A stretch of DNA of 64,000 nt from Haemophilus parainfluenzae (GCF_003252725.1 NZ_QEPO01000003.1:62001-126000); one strand, 5' to 3'. Positions 50,068-60,126 are shown, counted from the stretch's first letter. Numbers and translations are program-made. The notes: generated by a model from the sequence alone, not told the origin.

Positions 50068-51774
50068 ATGTCTGTAAGCGTATTTAATCGTTGTTGGTCA
50101 AAGGTGATCTTAGAAACCTTGGTTCGCCAAGGGGTGAGTCACTTTTGTATTGCGCCAGGTTCACGATCAACACCTTTAACGCTAGAAGCTGTGCGTTTAC
50201 AAAATGCCTCTCGAGCAACGTGCCATAGTCACTTTGATGAACGTGGCTTAGGCTTTTTTGCGTTGGGTATTGCAAAATCCACGCAAGCACCTGTTGCCGT
50301 GATTGTAACCTCAGGGACTGCGGCAGCAAATTTATATCCAGCGATTATTGAAGCTCGCCAAACAGGCGTGAATTTAATTATTCTTACTGCCGATCGACCA
50401 CCTGAATTGTGGGAATGTGGTGCAAATCAAGCGATCGTGCAACAAAATATGTTTGCTGATTACCCAGTGGCAAGTGTCAATTTACCGAAACCTCAAGCAG
50501 ATTATGCGGCAAAATGGTTAATTTCTACGTTAGAACAAGCTTGCTATAAACAAAAACAACAACCAGGCGTGGTGCATATCAATGTGCCTTTTGCAGAGCC
50601 ACTTTATAATGCTCAAGAGCAAGAAATTGACGGTCATCCATGGTTAATGCCAATTCAACGTTGGTTAAGTCAGCCGAAAAATTGGGTTGATCATCAACCA
50701 TTACAGCAAGAAGTGTTGATGCACGAGAATTGGGATACTTGGCGTACGAAACGTGGTGTGATTGTGGCAGGGCAATTAACGCCTGAACAAGCAATGGGTA
50801 TTAACTCATGGGCAAATACCATGGGTTGGATTTTGCTTACGGATATTCAATCAGGTGTAGAACCTCTCATGCCTTATGCGGATATTTGGCTAGCAAACCA
50901 AACTGTGAAGCAAAAATTACTTCAAGCTGATATCGTGATTCAATTTGGCTCTCGCTTTATCAGTAAACGGATTAACCAATTCTTATCGGAATTCCAAGGC
51001 GAATTTTGGGTGGTGGAGCAAAGTCAAAATGCAGTTGATCCAAACCACCATACGCAAACTCGCTTTAACGCCAAAGCTCATCATTGGTTGCGTGCACACC
51101 CGCCATTGCGTCAAAAACCTTGGTTACTCGAACCACTCGCGCTTTCAAAATTCTGTGCAACTTTTATCGAGCAACAAGTCGGTGGTAATCTTAATGAAGC
51201 CTCACTAGCACATCATATTGAGCGTGTTTTACCTTACAACGGTATTTTGTTCTTAGGAAATAGCCTTTTTGTGCGCTTGGTTGATGCGTTAACGAAACTA
51301 CCAGAAGGATACCCAATTTTCACCAATCGTGGTGCAAGCGGGATTGACGGCTTATTAGCAACAGCTGCAGGTATCGGTATCGGAGCCGATCAACCAGTGG
51401 TAGCCATGATTGGTGATACGTCCACACTTTATGATTTGAACTCTTTAGCCTTATTTAAGAATGTCACTCAACCGACTATTATTTTTGTGATTAACAATAA
51501 TGGTGGTGCGATCTTTGATATGTTGCCGGTGGATGAAGAGGTAAAAGAGCAGTTCTATCGCTTGCCACATAATGGTGATTTCTCTCAAGTCGCCGCAATG
51601 TTTGGTTTAAAATATGCCTTGCCTTACACCTGGGCAGATTTAAGCTCCGTGTTAAAACAAGCTTATACTCGCCGCCGTGCGACATTAATTGAAATCAAAA
51701 CAAACCCAAGTGATGGCAGCGCAACCTATAAGCGCTTGATTGAACAAATCAGCCACGCGGTGATTGGTGAATAA
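50068..51774 (+). CDS. menD: SEPHCHC synthase MenD (thiamine diphosphate-dependent)
   Basis: A 568-residue ThDP enzyme that joins isochorismate and 2-oxoglutarate. The catalytic glutamate is Glu58 in HFDERGLGFFALG, and the ThDP motif GDTSTLYDLNSLAL with INNNGG is present near residues 451-479. The IAPGSRSTPL motif near residue 28 is the MenD signature. A hairpin between menD and menH may reduce menH expression. Confidence 0.96.
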   Translation: MSVSVFNRCWSKVILETLVRQGVSHFCIAPGSRSTPLTLEAVRLQNASRATCHSHFDERGLGFFALGIAKSTQAPVAVIVTSGTAAANLYPAIIEARQTGVNLIILTADRPPELWECGANQAIVQQNMFADYPVASVNLPKPQADYAAKWLISTLEQACYKQKQQPGVVHINVPFAEPLYNAQEQEIDGHPWLMPIQRWLSQPKNWVDHQPLQQEVLMHENWDTWRTKRGVIVAGQLTPEQAMGINSWANTMGWILLTDIQSGVEPLMPYADIWLANQTVKQKLLQADIVIQFGSRFISKRINQFLSEFQGEFWVVEQSQNAVDPNHHTQTRFNAKAHHWLRAHPPLRQKPWLLEPLALSKFCATFIEQQVGGNLNEASLAHHIERVLPYNGILFLGNSLFVRLVDALTKLPEGYPIFTNRGASGIDGLLATAAGIGIGADQPVVAMIGDTSTLYDLNSLALFKNVTQPTIIFVINNNGGAIFDMLPVDEEVKEQFYRLPHNGDFSQVAAMFGLKYALPYTWADLSSVLKQAYTRRRATLIEIKTNPSDGSATYKRLIEQISHAVIGE

Positions 51775-51780
51775 TTTCTT

Positions 51781-51804
51781 TCCCCTCTTATATAGAGGGG
51801 ATTT
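51781..51804 (+). terminator. Hairpin between menD and menH
   Basis: An 8-bp GC-rich stem (51781-51788 with 51794-51801), 5-nt loop and a T-rich tail directly after menD. With menH starting 20 nt later, it probably acts as a partial terminator. Confidence 0.65.
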
Positions 51805-51821
51805 CTTTATATGGCATTATT

Positions 51822-52565
51822 ATGATGAATCTTGTTTTTCTCCATGGCTTATTAGGTACGAAATCAGATTGGCAAAAAGTTATCGAAAATCTACCGCACT
51901 TTCGTTGTTTCTCTCTCGATTTACCGTTTCACGGTGAGAATAAAGCTGTTGCCGTTGAAGATTTTGAGCAAACCGCTCAGTTCCTTGAAGAACAAATTCA
52001 ACATCTCATAAAAGATGAGCCTTATATCTTAATTGGTTATTCACTTGGTGGACGAATCGCACAATATTATGCACTACAAGCGAAAGTGAAAATAGGGCAT
52101 TTAAAGGCAGTCATTTTAGAAGGGGCTAATTTAGGCTTACAATCTGAACAAGAAAAACAAAGCCGTCTAGTTAATGACAAAATGTGGGCTGAGCGTTTTT
52201 TCCATGAAAAGCCTGAAACCGTGCTCGAAGATTGGTATCAACAACCTGTTTTTTCTCATTTAAATGAACAGCAACGTAAGGCATTAATTGAAAAGCGAAA
52301 AGCCAATTGTGGGGCCAATATTGGCCGAATGTTATTAGCCACTAGCCTTGCCAAACAGCCTGATTTTAGAGAAAAAGTGCGGTCAAGTTTGCTGCCATTT
52401 TTTTATTTTTGTGGTGAACGAGATCAGAAGTTTCGTCAAATGGCTGAAGCTAATCAACTCAATTTAACGCTTATTCCTGATGCTGGTCATAATGCCCATT
52501 TAGAAAATCCGACATATTTTGCTGAAAAAATCGAAAATATCGTATTAAAAATTGCTCAACCTTAA
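51822..52565 (+). CDS. menH: SHCHC synthase MenH (alpha/beta hydrolase fold)
   Basis: A 247-residue alpha/beta-hydrolase that eliminates pyruvate from SEPHCHC in menaquinone synthesis. The nucleophile Ser74 is in IGYSLGGR, the oxyanion region FLHGLLGT is at 6-13, and the triad is closed by DAGHNAHLE. Two adjacent ATGs (51822, 51825) are possible. Uptake signals lie at 51893-51901 and 52375-52383. menF-menD-menH order is as I recall for H. influenzae, but menB, menC and menE are not in the window. Confidence 0.92.
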   Translation: MMNLVFLHGLLGTKSDWQKVIENLPHFRCFSLDLPFHGENKAVAVEDFEQTAQFLEEQIQHLIKDEPYILIGYSLGGRIAQYYALQAKVKIGHLKAVILEGANLGLQSEQEKQSRLVNDKMWAERFFHEKPETVLEDWYQQPVFSHLNEQQRKALIEKRKANCGANIGRMLLATSLAKQPDFREKVRSSLLPFFYFCGERDQKFRQMAEANQLNLTLIPDAGHNAHLENPTYFAEKIENIVLKIAQP

Positions 52566-52618
52566 GGGAAATGCTAGGATTTAGCCCTTTCATTTTATTT
52601 GACTCTTAAGGAAGCAAA

Positions 52619-53935
52619 ATGTCCTCACAACTTCGTAATGATCCACTTAAGGTTGCTTTAGCATCTATGGTGGGTACCGCAATTGAATTCTTCGATTATT
52701 ATATCTATGCCGCTGCGGCAGTATTAGTTTTTAACACGCAATTCTTCCATAGTGGCGATCCCCTTTCAGATGATTTGCTTTCTCTTTCAACACTAGCCTT
52801 AGCGTTCTTTGCTCGTCCGATTGGCTCAGCTTTATTTGGGCACTTTGGTGATAAGATTGGTCGTAAGAAAACCTTGGTCGCCTCTTTGGTTTTAATGGGC
52901 GGATCTACGGTCGTTATCGGTTTATTGCCGACTTATTCTCAAATTGGTATTTGGGCACCGATTTTGTTATGTATTTGCCGAGTCGGTCAGGGTATTGGTC
53001 TTGGTGGTGAATGGGGCGGTGCTGCTTTAGTGGCAACAGAAAATGCACCAGAAGGAAAACGTGCTTGGTATGGTACATTCCCTCAATTAGGTGCGCCAAT
53101 AGGTTTATTTGTGGCTAATGCGACCTTCTTCTTAGTGAGCTATTTCTGGGGGCAACAAGCCCTTGTTGAGTGGGCATGGCGTATCCCGTTTGTTTCTTCT
53201 TTAGCCTTAGTTTTAGTTGGGTTATATGTTCGCTTAACCTTACATGAAAGCCATGTCTTCGTTGAAGCGGAAGAAAAAGGGAAAAAATTAAAAGCACCGG
53301 TGAGTGTGGTTTTCACTAAACACTTTAAACCGATGGTGATTGGTACATTTATCATGGTGGCAACCTATTCCTTGTTTTATATTATGACTGCCTTTGCTCA
53401 AGCGTATTCTCGTACACCGGCAACGCTTTCAGAAGCGGGCTATCCTATGGGGTTAGGTATTCCTGCTAATACCTTCACAGGATTACTTTTAATGAGCGCG
53501 ATTGTTTTTGCGATTTTTATCAGTATTTCAGGTCTTTATGCAGATAAAATCGGTCGCCGTAAATGGTTAATTTGGACAACGGTCAGCATTTTAATTTTTG
53601 CATTATGTATGCCATTATTCCTTGGAAACGGTACACCAGCTTCTGTATTTGCTTTCTTGGTTATTGGTATGGCATTAATGGGCATGACATTTGGCCCAAT
53701 GGCAGCGTTATTGCCTGAATTATTCCCAACAGAAGTGCGTTATTCTGGTGCCTCTTTAGCTTACAACATTGCATCCATTATCGGGGCAACCATTGCAGCA
53801 ATGATTTCATTAAAAATCAATGCGCTTTATGGCTTAATGGGCGTGGGGATTTATTTAGCTATTAATGCATTCTTAACCTTGTTAGCATTATTAGCCTCAA
53901 AAGAAACGAAAAATGTCGATTTAACGCAAATCTAG
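52619..53935 (+). CDS. MHS-family MFS transporter (YhjE/ShiA-like)
   Basis: A 438-residue major facilitator of the metabolite:H+ symporter group. The start GTAIEFFDYYIYAAAA, the loop GHFGDKIGRKKTLV and GQGIGLGGEWGGAALV are hallmark motifs; the group includes shikimate, proline/betaine and dicarboxylate carriers. Substrate unknown. It begins 53 nt after menH with its own AAGGAAGCAAA site and ends in a clear terminator, so it may be cotranscribed with the men genes. Confidence 0.88.
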   Translation: MSSQLRNDPLKVALASMVGTAIEFFDYYIYAAAAVLVFNTQFFHSGDPLSDDLLSLSTLALAFFARPIGSALFGHFGDKIGRKKTLVASLVLMGGSTVVIGLLPTYSQIGIWAPILLCICRVGQGIGLGGEWGGAALVATENAPEGKRAWYGTFPQLGAPIGLFVANATFFLVSYFWGQQALVEWAWRIPFVSSLALVLVGLYVRLTLHESHVFVEAEEKGKKLKAPVSVVFTKHFKPMVIGTFIMVATYSLFYIMTAFAQAYSRTPATLSEAGYPMGLGIPANTFTGLLLMSAIVFAIFISISGLYADKIGRRKWLIWTTVSILIFALCMPLFLGNGTPASVFAFLVIGMALMGMTFGPMAALLPELFPTEVRYSGASLAYNIASIIGATIAAMISLKINALYGLMGVGIYLAINAFLTLLALLASKETKNVDLTQI

Positions 53936-53951
53936 TGATAAATTAATCATG

Positions 53952-53986
53952 AAAAAGCTGATGTAAATAACATCAGCTTTTTTTAT
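53952..53986 (+). terminator. Terminator of the MHS transporter gene
   Basis: A perfect 12-bp stem (53952-53963 with 53971-53982), 7-nt loop and a T tract, 16 nt past the stop codon. Confidence 0.9.
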
Positions 53987-54004
53987 TTGTTGAAAGGATG
54001 CAAT

Positions 54005-54029
54005 AAAAAAGAGCGTATTGCTACGCTCT
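54005..54029 (-). terminator. Terminator of the methionine synthase-like gene
   Basis: An 8-bp stem (54010-54017 with 54022-54029) with a TTGC loop; on the minus strand it is followed by a U6 run (54005-54010). It lies about 55 nt past the stop. Confidence 0.82.
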
Positions 54030-54084
54030 CAGTCGATAAAAGTGCGGTTAAAAACAGCATGTTTTTAACATAGGTATGAAAGAA

Positions 54085-55179
54085 TTAATCTTCACCCCAT
54101 ACTTCTTTGGCAATTTCTTCAACATAACGAACTTTAGCCCATTGCTGTGCTTCCGTCATGATATTCCCTTCTTCTGTTGAAGCAAAACCACATTGTGGGC
54201 TTAAGCAAAGCTGCTCAAGCGGAACATATTGTGTCGCTTCTTTAATGCGAGTTTTAATAGCCGCTTTATCTTCTAATTCCGGGAATTTTGAACTGATTAA
54301 ACCTAATACAACACGGCCTTTGTGTGGATTATTGGCAAAATGTTTTAATGGTTCAAAACCACCAGAACGTTCATCATCATATTCCAGGAAATAGCCATCG
54401 TATTGAGTTTGGCCGAATAACGCATCCGCAATTGGGTCATATGCGCCAGTTAGTAAATAAGTTGAACGGAAGTTGCCACGGCAAACGTGCGTTGTGATAA
54501 CCATATCTGCTGGTTTAGCGGCTAATACAACTTGAATATTTTCAAGCGCTTGTGCTTTATCCGCTTCAAATTCTGGTTTTAAGTGATTATTACAGAGTGA
54601 GCCCCAATACACATCATCAAATTGTAAATAACGACAGCCTGCATCATAGAAGGCTTTAATCGCATCTTTATAAGCTTGCTGAACATCTTTGGCAAATTCT
54701 GCACGTGTCGCATAAACGCCAGTATCCCATTGGATTGGATACATTAATTGGTTTGGACTAGGGATGGTATATTTTACAACGCCACGATCCCCAACAATGT
54801 CTTTTAATTTTTTAAAATGTTCGATAAATGGATGGTTAGGATTCCAAGAGACTTTACCGCAGCAACGTGTATTGTAAGGTTGGGTTTCCACGCCATTAAA
54901 TTTATAACCGTGTTCTGGGTGATAACCTTCGATGCCATTTAAGTTTTCTAAGAAATCGATGTGCCAAAACGCACGGCGATATTCCCCATCCGTGATGACT
55001 TGGATACCTGCATCTAATTGTGCTTGTACTAATTTAGCAATTTCTTGATCTTCAACTTCCGTTAATTGTTCACGAGAAAGTTCGCCTGCTGCAAATTTTG
55101 CACGGGCTTCTTTTAAAGGTTGAGAACGTAAGTATGAGCCCACAGTATCAGCATGGAAAGGAAGTGTTTTTGATGTCAT
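54085..55179 (-). CDS. Cobalamin-independent methionine synthase-like protein (YxjG/MetE C-terminal type)
   Basis: A 364-residue protein equivalent to the C-terminal half of MetE. Zinc ligands can be assigned as His231 and Cys233 (THVCRG), Glu266 and Cys330 (SPQCGF). It begins with FHADTVGSYLRS, the usual start of the stand-alone YxjG/YxjH family. These enzymes transfer a methyl group to homocysteine or a related thiol from an alternative donor; the donor is not established and it need not use methyl-tetrahydrofolate. AAGAAGGATAT precedes the ATG. Single-gene unit with its own terminator. Confidence 0.87.
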   Translation of the reverse strand: MTSKTLPFHADTVGSYLRSQPLKEARAKFAAGELSREQLTEVEDQEIAKLVQAQLDAGIQVITDGEYRRAFWHIDFLENLNGIEGYHPEHGYKFNGVETQPYNTRCCGKVSWNPNHPFIEHFKKLKDIVGDRGVVKYTIPSPNQLMYPIQWDTGVYATRAEFAKDVQQAYKDAIKAFYDAGCRYLQFDDVYWGSLCNNHLKPEFEADKAQALENIQVVLAAKPADMVITTHVCRGNFRSTYLLTGAYDPIADALFGQTQYDGYFLEYDDERSGGFEPLKHFANNPHKGRVVLGLISSKFPELEDKAAIKTRIKEATQYVPLEQLCLSPQCGFASTEEGNIMTEAQQWAKVRYVEEIAKEVWGED

Positions 55180-55288
55180 GTTTATATCCTTCTTTTAATT
55201 TTAGCATGATAATTTTAACGTAAGGATATTTCATGATCAAAGTAATGATTTTTTCACTCATGATGAAAATAATTAATACAGAGAAATA

Positions 55289-56491
55289 TTAGCTTTCAGC
55301 AATTCCCATCGCACAAACGGCTGCAGAGCTCCATGCCCACTGGAAGTTATAACCACCTAACCAGCCGACAACATCCAACACCTCACCGATAAAATAGAGA
55401 CCTTTAATCTTTGTCGCCTCCATGGTTTTGGATGAAATCTCATGAGTATCAACGCCCCCCATCGTGACTTCAGCCGTTCGGTAGCCCTCAGTGCCATTAG
55501 GAATAAATTGCCAATTGTGGATTAAATTCTCTAAATTTTCTAACCGCACTTTACTTAAGTTTGCGATCACTTCATCTTGAATCAAGCCTTGTTCTAACCA
55601 AAGTTCGACTAATTTTTTCGGCAATAAACGACTTAATACGGTTTTAAGCTGCAATTTCGGCGAAGATTGACGCATCTCATCTAGGTGATGACGAATATCG
55701 TTATAAGGCAATAAATCTAAATGAATGCTTTCACCAGGTTGCCAATAATTGGAGATTTGCAAAATGGCTGGGCCAGATAAACCACGATGGGTAAATAGCA
55801 TTTGATGAGTAAAGGTTTTGTGTTGATTCGTCGCAGCCACATCTAATGAAACGCCAGAGAGTGCAGAGTAGAATTTGTCACTTTCTCGCCACGTAAATGG
55901 TACAAGGCTTGCACGCGGAGGAATCACATTTAATCCGAACTGTTCTGCAATTTGATAACCAAAAGGTGAGGCGCCTAAGCCAGGCATAGAGAGCCCGCCT
56001 GTCGCAATAATCAAATTCTGGCATTGCCATTCAACCGCATTTACCTTTAATTTAAACCGCACTTTAGGGTTGTTTTCAACCGCTTCAACATCACTCACTT
56101 CGCTGCGTAGTTGAATGTGAACACCGTATTTGTCACATTCGGCTCCGAGCATCTTCACAATATCTTCTGCACCGTTATCACAAAATAACTGACCTAATTC
56201 TTTTTCGTGGTAAGGAATGCCATACTCAGCGACTAAAGCAATAAAATCCCATTGTGTATAACGTTTTAAGGCGGATTTGACGAAGTGTTTGTTCTGGCTG
56301 ATATAACGGCCAGACGTAATTTCCATATTGGTGAAATTACAGAATCCACCGCCAGACATTAAAATTTTTCGGCCAATTTTCTTACCATTATCAAAAATAG
56401 TGGCTTGTTTGCCCAGTTTGCCTAACTGAGCGGCACAAAATAAGCCGGCGGCACCAGCTCCAATAATGATATTTTCTGAATAGCGACTCAT
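55289..56491 (-). CDS. HI0933/YhiN-family FAD-dependent oxidoreductase
   Basis: A 400-residue flavoprotein. The dinucleotide-binding motif GAGAAGLF is at 11-18, the family motif SGGGFCNFTN at 46-55, and the C-terminal GEVLDVVGWLGGYNFQWAWSS closes the FAD site. H. influenzae HI0933 defines the family, for which a structure but little function is known; related BaiN proteins reduce bile-acid intermediates, so no specific substrate is claimed. It starts 3 nt after the ccmH-type gene and is probably cotranscribed with the cytochrome maturation genes. Confidence 0.9.
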   Translation of the reverse strand: MSRYSENIIIGAGAAGLFCAAQLGKLGKQATIFDNGKKIGRKILMSGGGFCNFTNMEITSGRYISQNKHFVKSALKRYTQWDFIALVAEYGIPYHEKELGQLFCDNGAEDIVKMLGAECDKYGVHIQLRSEVSDVEAVENNPKVRFKLKVNAVEWQCQNLIIATGGLSMPGLGASPFGYQIAEQFGLNVIPPRASLVPFTWRESDKFYSALSGVSLDVAATNQHKTFTHQMLFTHRGLSGPAILQISNYWQPGESIHLDLLPYNDIRHHLDEMRQSSPKLQLKTVLSRLLPKKLVELWLEQGLIQDEVIANLSKVRLENLENLIHNWQFIPNGTEGYRTAEVTMGGVDTHEISSKTMEATKIKGLYFIGEVLDVVGWLGGYNFQWAWSSAAVCAMGIAES

Positions 56492-56494
56492 AAT

Positions 56495-57550
56495 TTATTG
56501 TGATACTTGCCCTTTTTCAAAATAGTCTATCATTTTGATTCGTTGGATGACAGTACGGCGATCCACGGCAGCATTACCTGAATCTAATAATTGCTGCCAA
56601 TAAGCTTTGGCTTTTTCAGCTTCATGATTTTTAAAGGCCTCAGTCGCCAATAATGTTATTACCGATATTTCATGTTTATCTTGTTTTAATGCGTCATCCA
56701 TTATTTGCTGGATTTGTGGTGTGATGTTTTGACCGGCTTGATAATAAAGTGCGGTCGCTTTTAGGCCTAAAATAGCGGGTGTTGTACCTGAAATTTTTTC
56801 TGCATTGCTATAGGCGATGAGCGCATGATCAAATTCATCATTTTGCATATAAGCATCGCCTAGCTGAGCCCAAAGCTCAGGGTTATTCACATCTTCTCGA
56901 ATTTTATTTTGAATTTTGAGTACCACATCTTCTTTTTGATGCACCATTGGCGTATCCGTTTTTTTATTGGCGAGTTCAATCATCTCTTTTTCACCTTGCT
57001 GAACACGCTCAAAACGATCAAGGGAGAAGTAATAACTTAAAGGAAGAATCAATAAGATTGCAAAGACCCAAATGGCGGATTTGGTTTCAAATTTGACCGC
57101 ACTTTTTTCTTCTTTAGGGTCAGTATGAGGTTGATTTTCGAGTTGTTTTGGTTCGCCTTCTGATTTTTTGGTGGAAAATAAAATTAACGCAAAAGCCCCA
57201 ATTAATAGCAAAATAGGCAATAGCCAGAGTAGTGCCGTATTCCATTGGAAAGGTGGCTTATAGTTCACGAAATTACCGAAACGAGCTGTCATCGTGTCGA
57301 TAATTTGCTGATTCGTTTTTCCTTCATCTACCATTTTATAGACTTCAATACGTAAGTCATAAGCAATCGGTGAATTAGACTCAACTAAGTTTTGATTCTG
57401 ACACTGTGGGCAGCGTAAGGATTTTGCCAGTTCAACAGCACGAGTACGATCAGCTTGGTTTTTAAACGCATAGGTATCCACCATTTCTGCGTGAGCAAAA
57501 AGGGCGAAAGTCAGTAAAAGTGCGGTCAGAAATCGGGTTAATTTTTTCAT
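56495..57550 (-). CDS. Cytochrome c-type maturation protein, CcmH fused to CcmI-like TPR domain (NrfF/NrfG type)
   Basis: A 351-residue fusion. After a signal peptide (1-21) comes a CcmH/NrfF domain with the thiol pair C47-P-Q-C50 (LRCPQC), then a membrane segment (about 107-125), a second one (about 163-180), and a C-terminal region with TPR-like repeats (about 215-340). The first part reduces or holds the apocytochrome CXXCH cysteines, the second presents the apocytochrome to the haem lyase. Separate nrfF and nrfG exist in E. coli. It starts 1 nt downstream of the dsbE stop codon. Uptake signals 56747, 57096 and 57518. Confidence 0.87.
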   Translation of the reverse strand: MKKLTRFLTALLLTFALFAHAEMVDTYAFKNQADRTRAVELAKSLRCPQCQNQNLVESNSPIAYDLRIEVYKMVDEGKTNQQIIDTMTARFGNFVNYKPPFQWNTALLWLLPILLLIGAFALILFSTKKSEGEPKQLENQPHTDPKEEKSAVKFETKSAIWVFAILLILPLSYYFSLDRFERVQQGEKEMIELANKKTDTPMVHQKEDVVLKIQNKIREDVNNPELWAQLGDAYMQNDEFDHALIAYSNAEKISGTTPAILGLKATALYYQAGQNITPQIQQIMDDALKQDKHEISVITLLATEAFKNHEAEKAKAYWQQLLDSGNAAVDRRTVIQRIKMIDYFEKGQVSQ

Positions 57551-57551
57551 T

Positions 57552-58082
57552 TTACTTTTTAGTTAATTCATCAAGTTTTGGTTTGATCTCAGTGAGCCAT
57601 GTTTCGCGATCCATATAGCCAGAATGACGATAACGGATCATGCCGTGCTCATCGACAACATAGGTTTCTGGGGCTCCATCTACGCCCAATTGCATCGCAA
57701 ATTCACCACGGCTATCGTCAATAGTGAGTATGAACGGATTGCCCATACGTTCGAGCATTGCAATGCCGTTTTGAGGTTTGTCACGATAGTCGATTCCAAC
57801 AATGGGCACTTCTTTTGAAATTTCCATCAAAAGAGGGTGTTCCTGTTGGCAATAGCCACACCAACTTCCCCACACATTAAGTAGGAAAGGTTTCTTTGGA
57901 AAATCTCTTGGGCTGACAATTTGATTCGGTTCAAGCAAATTCGCTTGATAGAATTCCGGCACAGGCTTATCAATGAGTGCTGAGGCAATTTGTTTTGGAT
58001 CTTTGTGTAAGCCAACAAAAAGCAGTAAGCAAATACTCAATAACAAAATCAGCGGTAAAAACAAAATAAACTTTTTATTCAT
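57552..58082 (-). CDS. dsbE: Thiol:disulfide interchange protein DsbE/CcmG (ResA-like)
   Basis: A 176-residue membrane-tethered periplasmic thioredoxin: one N-terminal anchor, then the active site Cys75-Gly-Tyr-Cys78 in WGSWCGYC. It reduces apocytochrome c thiols before haem attachment. The CcmG-specific [14 protein letters not shown] cis-Pro region is present. The ATG at 58082 overlaps the end of nrfE by 8 nt; a GTG 3 nt upstream is less likely. Confidence 0.92.
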   Translation of the reverse strand: MNKKFILFLPLILLLSICLLLFVGLHKDPKQIASALIDKPVPEFYQANLLEPNQIVSPRDFPKKPFLLNVWGSWCGYCQQEHPLLMEISKEVPIVGIDYRDKPQNGIAMLERMGNPFILTIDDSRGEFAMQLGVDGAPETYVVDEHGMIRYRHSGYMDRETWLTEIKPKLDELTKK

Positions 58083-59979
58083 CACGTTTTCTCTTCAAAT
58101 TGATGGCTGAACATAATGCGCCAAGTGCCATTAAAATGCCTCCGAGCCATAACCAGCGAATAAGCGGTTTGTAATGTAAGCGGAATGTGAACTCGCCTTT
58201 GCCTAAGTTATCACCCATAACAATATATAAATCACCCCAAAAGCCTGCATCTAAGCCCACTTCACTCATGGTCATGGTGCGAACATCATAATAACGGCGC
58301 TCCGGTACAATTTCAGCGTAAGGTTTGCCTTTTTCTGACACGCTAAAGAAAGCGACTTCGGCGGTAAAGTTTGGCCCAATTTCATTGGAAAAACGATCGT
58401 AGTGGAACTCAAATTGGCCTAATTGTTGGCTTTGTTGTGGTGCGAGTCTAACACCTAATTCACTGCCAAAGTAACTACTCATCACTGCACCTATTGTGGC
58501 AATAGCTACGCCGCAGTGTGCGAGAATCATCCCAAAATAGGCAAGTCTTACTTTTGCCCAATTTTGCCATAAAGTGACGAATAAGACCCAAATCGCGAGG
58601 GTGAGTAATACATAAGCGAAGAAATGGAAACGTAATACACCATCATTTTGCAACGCATTCCAAATCATGCCATAAGCAATTACTGCAGCGGGAATGAGTA
58701 ATAACAAGCGTTTGAAAAAGCGTTTTTTATCGGCTTTAAACCAACTTAAGCAAAGCGTCGCCGCCATTGCAAAAAGCACTAAAGTGAGCAATGGCAAGAA
58801 AATGCTATTAAAGTAAGGCGCGCCCACAGAAATACTTCCCCAATTCATAGCTTGGAATAGCATTGGATAGAAAGTGCCTAAGAAGGTACTGACGGTGGCA
58901 ACGGTCAATACGATATTTAAGCCTAAAATAGCCCCTGTTTTAGAAATAAGAGGGAATTTGACCGCACTTTCATTGCTATTTGTGCGTAGGGCAAATAAGC
59001 TCAGCGAACCAACAGTTAGTAAGAAGAAAATGAGTAATAACACATAACCGCGAGAACTATCCAAGGCGAACGCGTGAACTGATGTTAATGCGCCTGAACG
59101 GACAATAAATGTGCCTAATACACTGAATGCAAAAGCGAGTAGGGAAAAGAGTATTGTCCAGTAGCTAAACATGCCTTGTTTTTCCGTCACCATCAAGCTG
59201 TGTAGCAGTGCGAGTCCCAATAACCATGGCATAAGTGAGGCGTTTTCTACAGGGTCCCAGAACCACCAGCCGCCCCAGCCTAATTCATAATATGCCCACC
59301 ATGCACCGAGCACTATCCCTAATGTTAAGAATAACCAAGCAACGAGAACCCAGGCTCGCATCGCACGAGCGATTGCTTGTGCAGAACGATTAAAGATTAA
59401 GGCAGAAATGGACATGGCAAAGTTAACGGCAAAGCCCACATAACCCACATATAACAGTGGTGGATGGAAAATTAAGCCAATATCTTGCAGCATTGGGTTG
59501 AGATCTCGCCCTTCCGAAGGGGCAGGAAAAGCACGTCCAAATGGATTGGAGTAGAACAAAATAAAAATAGCAAACCCAAGACAAATTAAGCCGAGTAAAG
59601 AAAGGGTTTGAGCAGAAAAAGTGCGGTCATTTTTGCGAGAGAAAAAGGCAAAAGCCACTAACCAAAGACTTAATGTGAAAAGCCAAAATAAAATGGAGCC
59701 TTCATGTCCGCCCCAGGTGGCGGCGACTTTAAAAAATGTTGGTAGTTGAGAATTGGAGTGCGCTGCCACGTATTCCAAAGTGAAGTCATCCATTGCAAAA
59801 GAGTAGGCAAGAATACCGATTGAAACGCTCGTAAAAATACCGAAGCAATAACTTAATCCCCAAGCTGTGTTGGTGAGAGAGGGTTTATTTCGCCAAATAC
59901 CAATTTGCGGCACGATGGAAAGTAAGAGCGCCGCGGTGGTGGCAAAGAGTAATGAGAGAAATCCGAATTCGGGGAGCAT
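58075..59979 (-). CDS. nrfE: Cytochrome c haem lyase subunit NrfE/CcmF
   Basis: A 634-residue polytopic protein of the CcmF/NrfE family. The periplasmic WWD motif is [19 protein letters not shown] (about 235-253), with conserved His92 (WGGHEGS) and His172 (FHPP) as likely haem ligands. It attaches haem to apocytochromes, either to general c-type cytochromes or to the special CWTCK site of NrfA; in this position next to nrfABCD it may do both. It begins a second transcription unit, after a terminator that follows nrfD. Two uptake signals inside. Confidence 0.88.
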   Translation of the reverse strand: MLPEFGFLSLLFATTAALLLSIVPQIGIWRNKPSLTNTAWGLSYCFGIFTSVSIGILAYSFAMDDFTLEYVAAHSNSQLPTFFKVAATWGGHEGSILFWLFTLSLWLVAFAFFSRKNDRTFSAQTLSLLGLICLGFAIFILFYSNPFGRAFPAPSEGRDLNPMLQDIGLIFHPPLLYVGYVGFAVNFAMSISALIFNRSAQAIARAMRAWVLVAWLFLTLGIVLGAWWAYYELGWGGWWFWDPVENASLMPWLLGLALLHSLMVTEKQGMFSYWTILFSLLAFAFSVLGTFIVRSGALTSVHAFALDSSRGYVLLLIFFLLTVGSLSLFALRTNSNESAVKFPLISKTGAILGLNIVLTVATVSTFLGTFYPMLFQAMNWGSISVGAPYFNSIFLPLLTLVLFAMAATLCLSWFKADKKRFFKRLLLLIPAAVIAYGMIWNALQNDGVLRFHFFAYVLLTLAIWVLFVTLWQNWAKVRLAYFGMILAHCGVAIATIGAVMSSYFGSELGVRLAPQQSQQLGQFEFHYDRFSNEIGPNFTAEVAFFSVSEKGKPYAEIVPERRYYDVRTMTMSEVGLDAGFWGDLYIVMGDNLGKGEFTFRLHYKPLIRWLWLGGILMALGALCSAINLKRKRDE

Positions 59980-60018
59980 AGTATTGTTCAGTATTAATGG
60001 TTGTATTTGACAAAATAA

Positions 60019-60057
60019 GGTTAATTTTAAGCATGAAAAACATACGTAAAATTAACC
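60019..60057. repeat. Inverted repeat in the nrfE leader
   Basis: A perfect 11-bp inverted repeat (60019-60029 with 60047-60057, GGTTAATTTTA) with a 17-nt loop, one arm running into an uptake signal. It lies 40-78 nt before nrfE on the nrfE strand and could be an operator or leader hairpin. Confidence 0.5.
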
Positions 60058-60080
60058 GCACTTTAGTCTTCTAAATAAAC

Positions 60081-60105
60081 AAAAGGCGTATTGTATACGC
60101 CTTTT
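60081..60105 (-). terminator. Terminator between nrfD and nrfE
   Basis: A perfect 10-bp stem (60081-60090 with 60096-60105) and 5-nt loop, U-rich after the stem on the minus strand, 21 nt past the nrfD stop. Confidence 0.82.
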
Positions 60106-60126
60106 GATTAAATAAGAAATTTATCC

